From NCBI GenBank assembly GCA_019009955.1, contig CM032233.1, forward strand, positions 120,034,501-120,098,500: a stretch of DNA of 64,000 nt, given 5' to 3'. Shown here one piece after another: positions 46,088 to 55,575 of the stretch; the first letter of the stretch is position 1; each line of letters starts with the position of its first letter. The translations under genes and the position numbers were made by a program. The notes under the pieces are model-generated. The model ran no database searches, was not told the DNA's origin, and saw only the letters and a list, made by a program, of their open reading frames with translations. The stretch comes from Riptortus pedestris (taxonomy: Eukaryota; Arthropoda; Insecta; Hemiptera; Alydidae).

Positions 46088-47229
46088 GAAAATTCCCGTC
46101 ACGCAGGGGCTGCGTAAACTAAGCAGATTTCCGAAGTGAAATTTAGAAATAGATAAATCTACATACTGGTTACACCGCCGTTAATATTACACACACATAC
46201 ACATCTACACCACCGTTAATATTAGCCGAACAAATTCAAACGGTAATGAGAAATCATTTTGTAAATTTAAATAACCTCCCAACGGAAAACGTCTGAATTG
46301 TAAACAAACGAGTCTGAATATCGTTCAGGCCTGAACAAATAGATAGAAAATTTCTTCACCAGAAAGAAAAACAATTACTGAAATATATCAGAATATAACA
46401 TATTAATTTTTGATTGAATCAGAATAATTTTTATCTTAATCACTCAAATTTTAGTAGTCGAAGAACTAAAGAAGGGGGGCATCAACAGAACGTATTTGTA
46501 TATCTCTGTTACTTTAAGTCGGATCGAAAAATTGTATCCTACCAATCATATTGCAAATTAAATTTAGTATAAATATTGTCATATACATATATTCTCTATC
46601 TTGAATATTAACCGAGATATTTGCATTTTTCAGTTTTTCTCAGTTAATGAGGTTGTACTCGATGATGCGATTTTCGAAAAAGAAAAAAAAAATGTTTAGT
46701 TTTCAGCCTTCAGCCAACCCCCACTACTTCTCATGTCATATTAATAATATGCTCTTATATCATGAACCACTTTATTCGAAGGCTAAATACCAAATATTGT
46801 ATTCATTGAACTTCTATTTTGTGATATATATGCAAATACTCGTTCTGATGATCACTTCTTCTGTTGTTGGAATAAAACAATTTGAGTGATTGAGATAAAA
46901 ATTATTCTGAGTCATTATAAATTGCACTACTAGATATAGTATATAGTTTTCAATTATACTAATGTGTTATATTCAATTATATTTCTGTAATTATTTTTCT
47001 TTCCGTTGAAGAATATTTCTATCTATCTGCTCAGCTCTGAGCGGTTGGCAGACCTATTTTTCTTACAATTCTAACGCTTTCCGTTGGGAGGTTGTTAAAA
47101 ATGACTGAAAGACTCCTCATTACGGAATGTATCTTTTCACTAAATATTCACGGTGGTGTTAAGTGTTGCTAGTGTGTAGAATTATCTTTTCAAAAACCTC
47201 ACGAGGGAAATCCGTTTCCGGGATTTTTT
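46088..47229. repeat. two HL copies head to head (minus then plus)
   Basis: 46088-46506 is a minus-strand 3' half (ATTCCCGTCACGCAGGGGCT ... GGCATCAACAGAACGTATTT). At about 46507 it switches to plus-strand sequence from the ATCTCTGTTACTTTAAGTCG block through a long cassette to a worn 3' end (GGGAAATCCGTTTCCGGGAT). A stray 5' fragment (GTTAATGAGGTTGTACTCGA, 46638-46676) is embedded. The result is an inverted pair with 3' ends outermost. Confidence 0.85.
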
Positions 47230-48007
47230 AAATGTTACCAGAAAAACTATTAAATTAATTATTGGATTCTGTTGAAACTCATCGTCAACATTTATTGGAC
47301 CCATTGATAAAGTAAGGAACGAAATGGCATTTACCTACTTTGTCTGGATGGAGCTATACAACTAACTATGGTCATGGTCAAAATCCACCAAATACGGTTT
47401 AGTAATTATTGTTACACATTCATTTTAAAGTTTAACAATAATTTTTGTATGTGAAACATCACTTTGTGTATAATGTTCGCCTCAGGGATTTTAAGAAAGT
47501 AAATAAATATTAACATTTCAGTTTTCATCCACTTTACATTCATATAAACAGAGATAGTCAACCACTAATCGTTTGTTAACTAGCTGAGTCTCAGATAATT
47601 CTCTTTTTGAAATAAGGAGCTGAGCTGCTGGTACGCGGAAGTATTTATATTCGAAGTATCCGGTTGAGAAGTTTCAAGTTCGCCATCCTTGAATTTCCGG
47701 GTCAATTTCCTCTTTAGTGTTCTACTTCTAATTGTCTCCCTAGTTTCCTCAAGATTAGTTACAGACAGTTCCAGAATGAAATTGAGTAGGGTCCTTCACT
47801 TCCTCGTTTTAAAGTCGTCAATTCTATTTAATTTGTTAGTGCAGTCATCAGCTCCACGGAAACTTCCACAATTCGGTTTATACTGTCATGTAATTGTACT
47901 CGCTGGCTTGAGCTACACCACAGACTGACGTTTGAAAGTTTTAGAACTACTTGTCAGACATAAAGTTCAGTCCATTATTGTTTCTATTTTTAAATATCAC
48001 TAGTCTC
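47230..48007. other. no gene recognised
   Basis: The 79-codon plus frame at 47689-47928 begins with a hydrophobic stretch (FLFSVLLLIVSLVSS) that looks like a signal peptide, but no mature domain follows and there is no supporting context. I do not call it a gene. Confidence 0.4.
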
Positions 48008-48296
48008 ACAAGGGGAGTACACGGCCTTCCCACCCCCGCGATTTGAACGACAATTTTTTAATGTGTAGTACCCAATGGAAAACAAATTCTGTTAATGCGA
48101 CAGAACGCACTTGTCACGCGTTCGTCTAAAAAAAATGTTAAAGATTTGTCCGAAGTTTTAAGTTTTTCGGAAAACGTTTATTTCCTTCGGGGGCTGAGTT
48201 TGTAGTATTGTTCTTTTGTTACCGCAATATCTCGAGATCGGATCTCGCCGTAAGTGACCATTTTTTTTTGTTTCTAGAGCATTTATTTAATATTAA

Positions 48297-49913
48297 CCCT
48301 AGAAGTACCAAGGGGGGGGGGGCTCCGTGAGCCCACAACTTTTTGTTTTTGTTCCCTATCACCCAATTTTAATGGGATTTTTTGGATATTTTATGTATTC
48401 CTCAGAAAAACATCCTAGAATGAGGGCATAACAACAAAATTAAATAAAAAAATTTCTATGTTGAGAAAAAAAAATGTTTTGACGTATGGGCTCGAGGAGC
48501 CCCCCCCCCCCCGGGGTAATTGCAAGGGGCAGTTATAAAATTAAGTACCTAGGGGGGGGGCTCCTCGAGCCCACTGATATTTAATACTACTTTTAACTAG
48601 TAATTCAAGTGTTTTTAATTATATTGCTCAAATAATAATTACTATGATGTAATTTTAACATACACAAACCTTCTCAAGTTTTTTTTCCCCCAATAAAAAA
48701 AATATATATATCCTCCCCATATAATTTTGTTTCATATAAAAATATATTTCTGACTTGGTAATATACATAATATATAATTATCGCTCCTGATAGATACTTT
48801 TTAGAAAAGAGATCTGTACAAAAACTATAATTTGACTTACGTAGGAACTTTACAAAGCAGAAGGAAACATATTCCCGACATTTTGAAAAATGTCAAGGGA
48901 AGAGAGCTCTATTCTTCCCTATTTTTATACACTGATCCAAAATCAAACAAACTCCCTGGACACTTCAATCGTATATAACCCGAACTAGACCAACTAGAAA
49001 TTTACTACTTCTATCCACTCAACATTAAGACCCTCATATTGACCCCCAAAATCCTAAGAAAAAATCAGGCATAAATCTATTTTATAATGATACTAAGGGA
49101 GGAATAGATACAATCGATTCCATGGTGAGGCAATATTCTTGTAAAAGGGGAACAAGAAGGTGGTCATTATCTCTTTTCTACTCCCTCATAACAGCCCTCA
49201 ATTCTTATACAGTATTTACTCTTAAAAACACAACATGGAGAAGAAATAGTGCTGGCCGAAGAAAGTACTTTTTATTGGAACTAGCTGAGAGTTTAGTAAA
49301 ATTGTGTGTTGCTGAAAGGAGTGAAAATCGTATGGGCATTCCTAGATCTTCAGTGAAGGCCATGGAGCATGTTCTAGGGCGAGAACTGACTAATCTTCAA
49401 TTGGAGGAACAAGGTTCATCAAGTGGAAGGCTAAGGTGTTACACTTGTGTTAGAGAAGCCAAATCAAAAAAAGAAAAATACAACAACCTATCAAAATCTA
49501 AGCAGTGTTACTTCAAATGTAAACGTTCAGTGTGTAACAAACACTCGGGAAAAAAATTATAGTGCAAAAGCATCGATAATTGCAATTACGAATCTGATAA
49601 TTAGATTTTCTTAAATTATTATTCTATTGTGTTATAATAACTTAGATATGGATAGCTTTTTATTCTAACAATGTTTAGATATGTTCCTCTAGTAGAATAA
49701 AATTATTTTTAATTTAAAGTCATCCTTTTTTCCCCATCCGAACTTTTTTTTCACAGGTGTCATAAGAAACGTTCATTTAACATAATTCAATAGAAATAAA
49801 AATTTTAAAAAAAATTATAGACCCAAAATAAAAGGTTTTTAAGGTTGTGGGCTCAAGGAGCCCCCCCCCCCTTGGTAATCCATGCAACCTGGGAGAGGTC
49901 GGTAATACTAGGG
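48297..49913 (+). mobile_element. P2: piggyBac-like element with G-run hairpin motifs
   Basis: A 1,617-bp element flanked by TTAA (48293-48296, 49914-49917). The ends are CCCTAGAAGTACC and the complement of GGTAATACTAGGG, 13 bases with two mismatches. A G-run followed by a small palindrome (GGGGGCTCC..GAGCCCA) appears four times: about 48309-48337, 48489-48514 (inverted), 48551-48573 and 49849-49874 (inverted). The 3' half of a transposase gene lies inside on the plus strand. Confidence 0.9.
48830..49562 (+). pseudogene. piggyBac transposase, C-terminal half, decayed
   Basis: First a frame with TYVGTLQSRRKHIP and VKGRELYSSLF (about 48837-48960), the strand-and-helix region between catalytic residues. 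Then, after a frameshift, PTRNLLLLSTQH, an in-frame TAA (49026-49028), HIDPQNPKKKSGINLFYN and DTKGGIDTIDSMVRQYSC (containing the third catalytic Asp of the DDD triad), KRGTRRW and the helical region LLELAESLVKLC. The end has RCYTCVREAK, QCYFKCKRSVCNKH, the cysteine-rich C-terminal domain, and stops at 49560-49562. The last 146 codons are open from the ATG at 49122. The N-terminal domain and first two catalytic residues are missing. Confidence 0.9.
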
Positions 49914-49964
49914 TTAATAAATAAATAAAAAAAATGTTCCAATTATTGACATTTAATTTTTAAC

Positions 49965-50279
49965 GTGTTCTATATATTTAAAGAAAAATCAAATGCTGAC
50001 GTATGTTTCTATCATCAAGTTAAAAATGTTATTAAGCGGCTCCAAAACTACTCGTATATGATAGAGCAGAATCGTCAAATATCTTCTAGAGAGGATTGTA
50101 CTAAAATTCATTCTATTCTTCAACACCAATTGTCATCGCCAATATTTGTTGATTGGTTATGGTACGCATGGTTTGCTTCAAAACTTTGCAATAAAAGAGA
50201 ATTTGTTTTGAAAATCAAGTTTATTTTCCTAAACACGTTTTTAAAACGCCCTGTGCGTGAGAATAGCTGTATTTATTAG
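49965..50279 (+). CDS. unassigned open frame in FB-C, probably transposon-derived
   Basis: A 104-codon frame lies between P2 and the right arm. It reads FYHQVKNVIKRLQNYS, QNRQISSREDCTKIHSILQH, PIFVDWLWYAWFASKLCNKR. A decayed version occurs in FB-B (38155-38290), so it belongs to the element family and is not a chance frame. The pattern SIL.HQLSSP.F...L.YAW..S resembles short C-terminal segments found in several insect transposon-linked proteins, but I cannot name a family. No catalytic motif is visible and the start is uncertain. Expression is doubtful. Confidence 0.35.
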   Translation: MFYIFKEKSNADVCFYHQVKNVIKRLQNYSYMIEQNRQISSREDCTKIHSILQHQLSSPIFVDWLWYAWFASKLCNKREFVLKIKFIFLNTFLKRPVRENSCIY

Positions 50280-50839
50280 ATGTGCCATAAATTTTGGTTT
50301 TAATTGCTTTTATGATCAACATCATCCAGCATCTTGCTGGTATGGGCCTACAGATTACTCTAATTAATATTACCTGTTAAATTTGTTTGTTTTAAATTAA
50401 TAGTAATCTATTTTTCGTATAGTATTAAATATTACATTATATTACAGTCTTCACAGAATGCATTCCAATTTTCAATAAAAATTAAATGCCAATAGCTCAA
50501 ACAATTTTTTAATTATTTATTAATATTAAATAGATGCTCTAGAAACAAAAAATAAAAAAGAATTCCAAAGATAAAATAGTCGCTCTCGGCGAGATTTGAT
50601 CTCGAGATCTTGCGGTTACAAAAGAAGAACGCTCTCAACTTATCCAACGAAGCTCTTTGAAATAAACGTCTTCGGAACAACTCAAGACTTTGGGCAAAGT
50701 TTTAACATTTTGTTTTATACGAACGCGTGAGAAGTGCGTTCTCCCGCTTTAACATAAATTGTTTCATATTAGTTCTTAATACACATTAAAAAAATGTTCG
50801 TTCAAATCGGTGGGGAAAATGCCGTGCACTCCACTTGGC

Positions 50840-51117
50840 AATGATAATGGGGTCAAAATACAGTTTATTTACCAATCTGAGTGTTCCAGTTATTCCTATA
50901 ATGTGTTAATTAAACTAGCAGTTAACAGACTAACTCTTGAGCGGATATTATTTTGGACGTAGTAGAATAATTACTTTAAGAGGTTCTATGGTCTGGTTTA
51001 TGGATTGTATAATGAGATTTATGGAAGGGATATCAACAAAGCATTCATGCAAATTTTATGTGAAGGAATGAAAACCTTTAATGGAGAAGGTCCTTATGAA
51101 CCAAACTAGCAGAGAAT
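50840..51117. repeat. spacer with a 120-bp dispersed repeat
   Basis: The segment 50985-51108 (TATGGAAGGGATATCAACAA, TTCATGCAAATTTTATGTGA, GGTCCTTATGAACCAAACTA) is related to 52485-52620. Outside this nothing was recognised. Confidence 0.55.
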
Positions 51118-51631
51118 GAAGTGGTTCATGATATAACAGCTTATTATTAATATGGCATGAGTAAAAGCGGGGGTTTGCTGATGGCTGAAAACTCAAAAAT
51201 GCAAAAATCTCGAGTAATATTCAACATAGAGAATAATTGTATATATCACTATTTATAGCACATTTAATTTTCATTAAGATTGAACCTATATCATTTTTCA
51301 ATCCGGCGTAACGTAGATATTTCGAATTTTCGATAAGCCCCCATTCTCTAACCCCCTCCCCCTCCCACTGATCCGATTTCAGCCATTAACGAACTTGGAC
51401 TTTCTTTTAACATAATATGATTATTTTATTTATTTATTTATTAACGTCCACTTTTTGCAACTTAGGCTAATCGGGACGGGTTATCTACAGGTTACCACCC
51501 TTTTCTAGCCAGGGTGGGATTAAATAAATTCATTAAATAACGTCCTAATATGATTAAAGATCGAGTTTGGTAATGATCAAACTCCTGCTTTAATCATTTT
51601 ATGTTAAAAGAAAGAACAAGTTCGATAATGG

Positions 51632-51680
<49 letters not shown>

Positions 51681-51706
51681 AGAGTATACTTTTGATCGGT
51701 CCTCAT
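51118..51706 (-). repeat. HL fragment interrupted by a SINE
   Basis: Long-cassette and inner blocks (TATAACAGCTTATTATTAAT, AGCCATTAACGAACTTGGAC) run to 51412. After the SINE they continue with ATATGATTAAAGATCGAGTT. A misoriented scrap, a (TA)n(CA)n core (51634-51680) and TTTTGATCGGTCCTCA complete it at the start of the next copy. Confidence 0.8.
51423..51545 (-). mobile_element. 5'-truncated SINE with 10-bp target duplication and 5' inversion
   Basis: Reverse copy of the SINE body and tail: TTTATTTATTTATTAACGTC, GCTAATCGGGACGGG, CTTTTCTAGCCAGGGTGGGA. The flanks are TAATATGATT at 51413-51422 and 51546-51555. The last roughly 20 bases at the 5' side (ATTCATTAAATAACGTCCTA) lie in inverted orientation relative to the full copy, as twin priming produces. 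Confidence 0.8.
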
Positions 51707-51827
51707 TTTAGCAGATTTCCCTTAAGTGAAATCAGCTATTGAGGTCGTACTCATGACGCGAGTTTCGAAAAATTTCTTCAAATGTCCATCGATCCTACCC
51801 AGGAGATGACGAAAATGAGGTCCGTTC

Positions 51828-51889
<62 letters not shown>

Positions 51890-52355
51890 GTTGACGCTCT
51901 AGCGGTCGCAATTTTTGTTTTATCGTTACCAAACTCGGAATTTAATCGTTTTATGTAAAAAGGAAGATCAAGTTCGTTAATGGCTGAAATCGGACCAGTG
52001 GGAGGGGGGATTTTTGAAAATTCACAATATCTCCGTTATTATGCGTCGGATCGAAAAATTGTATAGAATCTGTCTTGTTGCAAATTTACTATAAATATTG
52101 TTCTATACATTTTTTCTGTATCTTGAATATTAACAGAGATATTTTCATTTGTATTTTGTGTGTGGTCGGCAGGAGTCGGTTTTGATCGGGACTTTCCGCC
52201 GAGAGCTCTGGTGGCCGTTTCTGTAACTGTTCGTCCCTCGTGAATAGGTTTAGAGATCCCTTGCTACTACAGGTGTTATTGGGCAGATTTCTCTATTGTA
52301 AAACTTCACGTGGGAAATGTGCTTAGTTTACGCAGCCCCTGTGTGACGGACTTTT
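51706..52355 (+). repeat. HL repeat, complete short form
   Basis: 5' end TTTTAGCAGATTTCCCTTAA, intact block, TA core about 51834-51887, GACGCTCTAGCGGTCGCAAT, short cassette (GGGACTTTCCGCCGAGAGCT) and 3' end GGGAAATGTGCTTAGTTTAC, hairpin with one change, GACGGACTTTTT. Confidence 0.95.
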
Positions 52356-52443
52356 TCGTCATCTCCTGGGTAGGATTGATGGACATTTGAAGACATGAGT
52401 ACGACCTCAATAGCTAATTTCCCTTAAGGGAAACCTGCTAGAA
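52356..52443 (-). repeat. HL 5'-end fragment abutting the previous copy
   Basis: CGTCATCTCCTGGGTAGGAT to GACCTCAATAGCTAATTTCC, CTTAAGGGAAACCTGCTAGA. It begins exactly where the 3' end of the plus-strand copy stops, so the two share a T-run junction. Confidence 0.85.
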
Positions 52444-52847
52444 GATTTCGCTTTACAACCTAGCGTTCAAGTGAAGACTAACAATAATGGAGATTTATGG
52501 CTTGCATAATATGAATTGAGGAAGGGATATCATAAAAAAATTCATTCAAATTTTATGTGAGAGAAAGAATGGAAACATTCAATGGAGATGGTCGCTATGA
52601 AGCAAACTAACAGGGAAGCCATCAATGTTTGTTTTGAAAGGGCTGTGGAGAGTGAAGAGATAGAAGCTAGGGAGATAGGCGGGGATGAGGTGTTGGTGGA
52701 GGCTTGGTAAACAGGATATTGCCCGCACACCTTCAGCCTAACCCTTTCCCACGGCAACGGCTAATACTAGCCACAATTTACTCTTCACCCTTCCTCCTGT
52801 CTAATACCGTTCCACCGAGAAATCTTCCCCTAGATCTGCTCTATTGT
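52444..52847. repeat. second copy of the 120-bp dispersed repeat plus spacer
   Basis: 52485-52620 matches 50985-51108. The rest is non-coding; the 71-codon minus frame (52542-52757) overlaps the repeat and is not convincing. Confidence 0.5.
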
Positions 52848-54100
52848 TGATGGTAGATCCTGTATAATGCTATTTTCCAGGAGTTAACACCATAGCTCCT
52901 CCCAGAGGCCATTTGCCCCCAGAACTCTTCGACGAAGCTTCTTTCCAAAGCATTTTGTCAGAAATTCTCATAGGCTCGGTCAAATCCAATACCAATGCAT
53001 TATTGATAGGAGCTGCGGTCTAAAGATGTTTCTAGACGTTAGCACTAATGCTACTCTCTAATACAGTTCCCAGAAAAATCTTCATATTATACACTGCTGT
53101 GATATAATTAAGCAATACCGTTCTCAGAATTATCTGTCCAATTTTTCCCCAAAACTTTATAAAACTGCTCCAGCTATCTTTTCTCAGGAATTATTCGACT
53201 CCTTCTTATCAAATTCCCAAGAAATGTTCATCATAGCTCTGGTCTTTTACGATTCATTTTTCTTTTCATTTGACGGTAGCTTCTGTATAATGCTTAATTC
53301 CCGAAGTTAACACTATAGCTCCTGCCAACAACCATTTGCAATTAAGAATTGGCCATTCACGACTGACTCACATTTACTTACTGGAGAAGACGAACCCTAC
53401 TGCCAACACTGTAACTGCAGACTATAAAACATATACTAACTGACTACTATGTAAGGACTCACATAGGCCTACCGTACATTTTGACTGAATTACTACGTAG
53501 CCCTAGTCAGTATATAGACTGCGTATTACACTACTTGAAAAATAATATTTTCAAAAAAATTATATTGTAGGACAATACTGAAAATATTTGTAGAAATGAG
53601 TGTACTTGAGTAAAATGATAAACTGATGATAAAAATTTAACTGATACGTCTCTAAATCGCACCAGTCGTGAAACGCAATTACTGTAAGAATAAATAAATA
53701 AAAAACAATGACCATTTGCCCTGGAACAACAACAAAGCTTTTTTCTAATTCAATTTCTCAATAATTATCAAATAAATAAATATCAAATCTTCGTCAAATA
53801 CAATTTCATTGTATTATTGATAGCAGCTGCTGTCTAACGATGTTTTCAAGACGTTAGCACTAATGCTGCTCTCTAATACGATTCCCCAAAAAAATCATTA
53901 CCATTGGTCTGATATAATTCAGAAATCAGAACCTTGTATCCAATTTTTATTCGAAATACTTACAACGCAGCTCTAGTTGTCATATTCCTCATCAAATTCC
54001 CTAGAAATGTTCACCATAGCTCTGGCCTTGTAGGATTCTTTAGTATTGTTGATGGTAGCTTGAGTCCAATGCCATATCTCAATGGTTTCCAGCATAGCTC
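52848..54100. repeat. degenerate tandem repeat, period about 425 bp, with a LINE insertion
   Basis: Unit starts are visible at 52848, 53271 and about 54050 (TTGATGGTAG, TTGACGGTAG, TTGATGGTAG, each followed by an AATGC and ATAGCTC context). Shared inner landmarks include GACGTTAGCACTAATGCT at about 53036 and 53854, and AGAAATGTTCA.CATAGCTCTGG at about 53221 and 54001. The LINE at 53340-53710 lengthens the second unit. Confidence 0.7.
53340..53710 (+). mobile_element. 5'-truncated LINE tail with 9-bp target duplication
   Basis: Flanked by ACCATTTGC at 53331-53339 and 53711-53719. It encodes HLLTGEDEPYCQHCNCRL and, after a frameshift, KHILTDYYVRTHIGLPYI, LTELLRSPSQYIDCVLHYLK before a stop. LLTGE...C..C...L...HIL.DC is the C-terminal signature of I/CR1-group LINE ORF2. 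The 3' end is AATAAATAAATAAAAAACAA. Only about 370 bp were inserted. Confidence 0.82.
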
Positions 54101-54740
54101 TTCTTCAATCCCACTCCTTAAAAAATCTGATGTGGGCATCAGATGACCTGGGTGCATGTCAAATTAATTAAATTAACTTCATTTGAAAGTATATGCGAGT
54201 TTTCCGATCTAATGCATCGCATCAAAAAATGTCATGGAACATAAGTCATTGATATTTTTACGGTAAAAAAAAAAACATCCCATACAACATTTTTTATCTT
54301 TAATACATATAGGGAAATTTGGAATGTTTATTTTCGACCTCCTCTATCCCTCCCCACTTCAGTCGACCAAAAGGAAAAGTGCAAAAATAGTCATTATATT
54401 TGGGATTGTTATATCCCAAATATAAAATTTCAACATCCTAGGTTAGCGGGTTTTCGTGGGGGGGGGGAACACGTCATGCCAAAACTTGTCCAAATCGGAT
54501 GAACGAATAATTCTGTTGAAATCAGAAAACTGAACATTTTCGCGATTACTATGTACCTCCAGGTTATTTTCCATAAGTCCAGACTACACTCTAGGATCTC
54601 TTTTCCCTTTGCTTGGAATTCTTAACTTAGCTCGTTCCTAGTGCTAATGATTCCCTAAAAATTCTTATCATACAGTTCTGCCTAAATACCATTACAACAT
54701 AATTTCTCAGGGTAGCTCAGCATAATAATATTTATTACAC
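54101..54740. other. no gene; one perfect hairpin
   Basis: The 30-base sequence at 54396-54425 has 12-base complementary arms (TATATTTGGGAT / ATCCCAAATATA) and a 6-base loop. A G-run of 10 occurs near 54459. No coding content seen. Confidence 0.5.
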
Positions 54741-54810
54741 TGTGAAAGGCGTATGAGACGAAAGAAGACAAGGCCTGTAAAACAATCAAATATATACACA
54801 CAAATAAAAA

Positions 54811-55039
54811 GCTGCGACACTACCAGACGGAATTGTTTTAGAGAATTACCGACATTATATGAATTGAAAACAGTCTCACAGTGGATAAAAAAAACGTCGG
54901 GGTCTCTTTTTAAAAAATTCGGCATCTGGGAACTAATTGTGACCGTAGAAGCTGCATCCACGAGCTGGGGGTTGCGAGCAGGCGTCTTGATCTCATCACC
55001 TTCCATGGTGAGTAAGTCAAATAAATTGCTCGATTGCAT
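54811..55039 (-). pseudogene. gag N-terminal fragment of the gypsy-like element
   Basis: The frame from ATG 55039-55037 reads MQSSNLFDLLTMEGDE, AARNPQL-like spacer, then SSQMPNFLKRDPDVFFIHCE and NSLKQFRLVVSQL. The P.F...DP..WF...E..F.......KF..V.SQL pattern is the start of insect gypsy Gag (matrix/capsid). It follows the primer site by 33 bases, as expected. After VVSQL the frame runs into LTR sequence, so about 95 percent of the polyprotein is deleted. Confidence 0.7.
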
Positions 55040-55309
55040 ATTTAAAATGGCGTACTCACTTGTAAATAAATATCACGTCTGGGTCACCAATGTGAAAGGC
55101 ATGTCAGACGAAAGAAGTCAAGGCCTGTTAAACTTAATCAAATATATTCACAACAAATAACATATGAAAAAGCTATTTACAAAAATATTTATGGCCGCCG
55201 TTTGTCAGTTTATAGAAAAACGCACTATAACCAAAAACGTAGTATACAACCTGGATGCCAAACTTGGACTGTTTTTAACCTCGCTGTTTAGCGACTTCTC
55301 TATAGCAAC

Positions 55310-55380
55310 GAGATACTCGCGAACACATGACAATTCAAAGACTAACTGTCAAGGTTAGGTATCACGTTCGCGAGTACCTC
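55310..55380. promoter_or_regulatory. stem-loop near the LTR start
   Basis: GAGATACTCGCGAAC (55310-55324) pairs with GTTCGCGAGTACCTC (55366-55380) with one mismatch and a 41-base loop. It sits at the upstream end of the LTR, where promoter/enhancer sequence lies in this element type. Its function is not known. Confidence 0.5.
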
Positions 55381-55422
55381 GCCGCTACACCACTACGTCA
55401 GTCATATCGTATTCTATGTAGA

Positions 55423-55562
55423 TTTTATATTATTTAGAATATTACAGCCTGCATTTAAATGCATTTGGTAATGTGTGATATGTACAATACATTAGTCTCT
55501 CCTTCACTCTTGACAGAAGCCACACCCCTTCACCACAATGAGAGGAGCAGCCTCTCCCTACT
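55423..55562 (-). mobile_element. Jockey-like LINE 3'-end insertion with 13-bp target duplication
   Basis: The 140 bp match, in reverse, the 3' untranslated region of the LINE at 39628-40657 (both contain CACCACAATGAGAGGAGCAG and GAATATTACAG). The flanks are TATTCTATGTAGA at 55410-55422 and 55563-55575. The T-rich left end is the tail. Confidence 0.88.
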
Positions 55563-55575
55563 TATTCTATGTAGA

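Larger units (their letters stand above)
48008..50839. mobile_element. FB-C: foldback element with tRNA-like arms, hosting P2
   Basis: Left arm 48008-48290 and right arm 50560-50839 are inverted copies (left ACAAGGGGAGTACACGGCCT; right GCCGTGCACTCCACTTGG). Each has GCGTTCGTCTAAA or its complement and a tRNA-like part with CTCGAGATC.GATCTCG. The piggyBac-like element P2 occupies 48297-49913. Without it the element is about 1.2 kb. It carries a 104-codon open frame (49965-50279). Confidence 0.75.
54741..55389 (-). mobile_element. gypsy-like LTR element reduced to LTR, primer site, gag start and LTR scrap
   Basis: On the minus strand: LTR 55389-55091 (TGTAGCGGCGAGG ... GCCTTTCACA, 299 bp), then a primer-binding site TGGTGACCCAGACGTGA at 55089-55073 (the tRNA-complementary TGGTGACCC type of insect gypsy elements), the start of gag, then a break and the last 70 bases of a second LTR (54809-54741). 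pol and most of gag are gone. The flanking bases ACAC and CCAC do not make a clean duplication. Confidence 0.75.

Noticed and set aside
47689..47928. Signal-peptide-like start of a small secreted protein
   Set aside because: The hydrophobic stretch alone is weak in A+T-rich DNA. No conserved mature part or splice context was seen.
48307..48575. G-runs as telomeric or G-quadruplex repeats
   Set aside because: They lie at symmetric positions inside P2, each tied to the GGCTCC..GAGCC palindrome, so they belong to that element.
54753..55160. 135-codon plus-strand frame
   Set aside because: It is antisense to the gag fragment and primer site, which have recognisable motifs on the minus strand.
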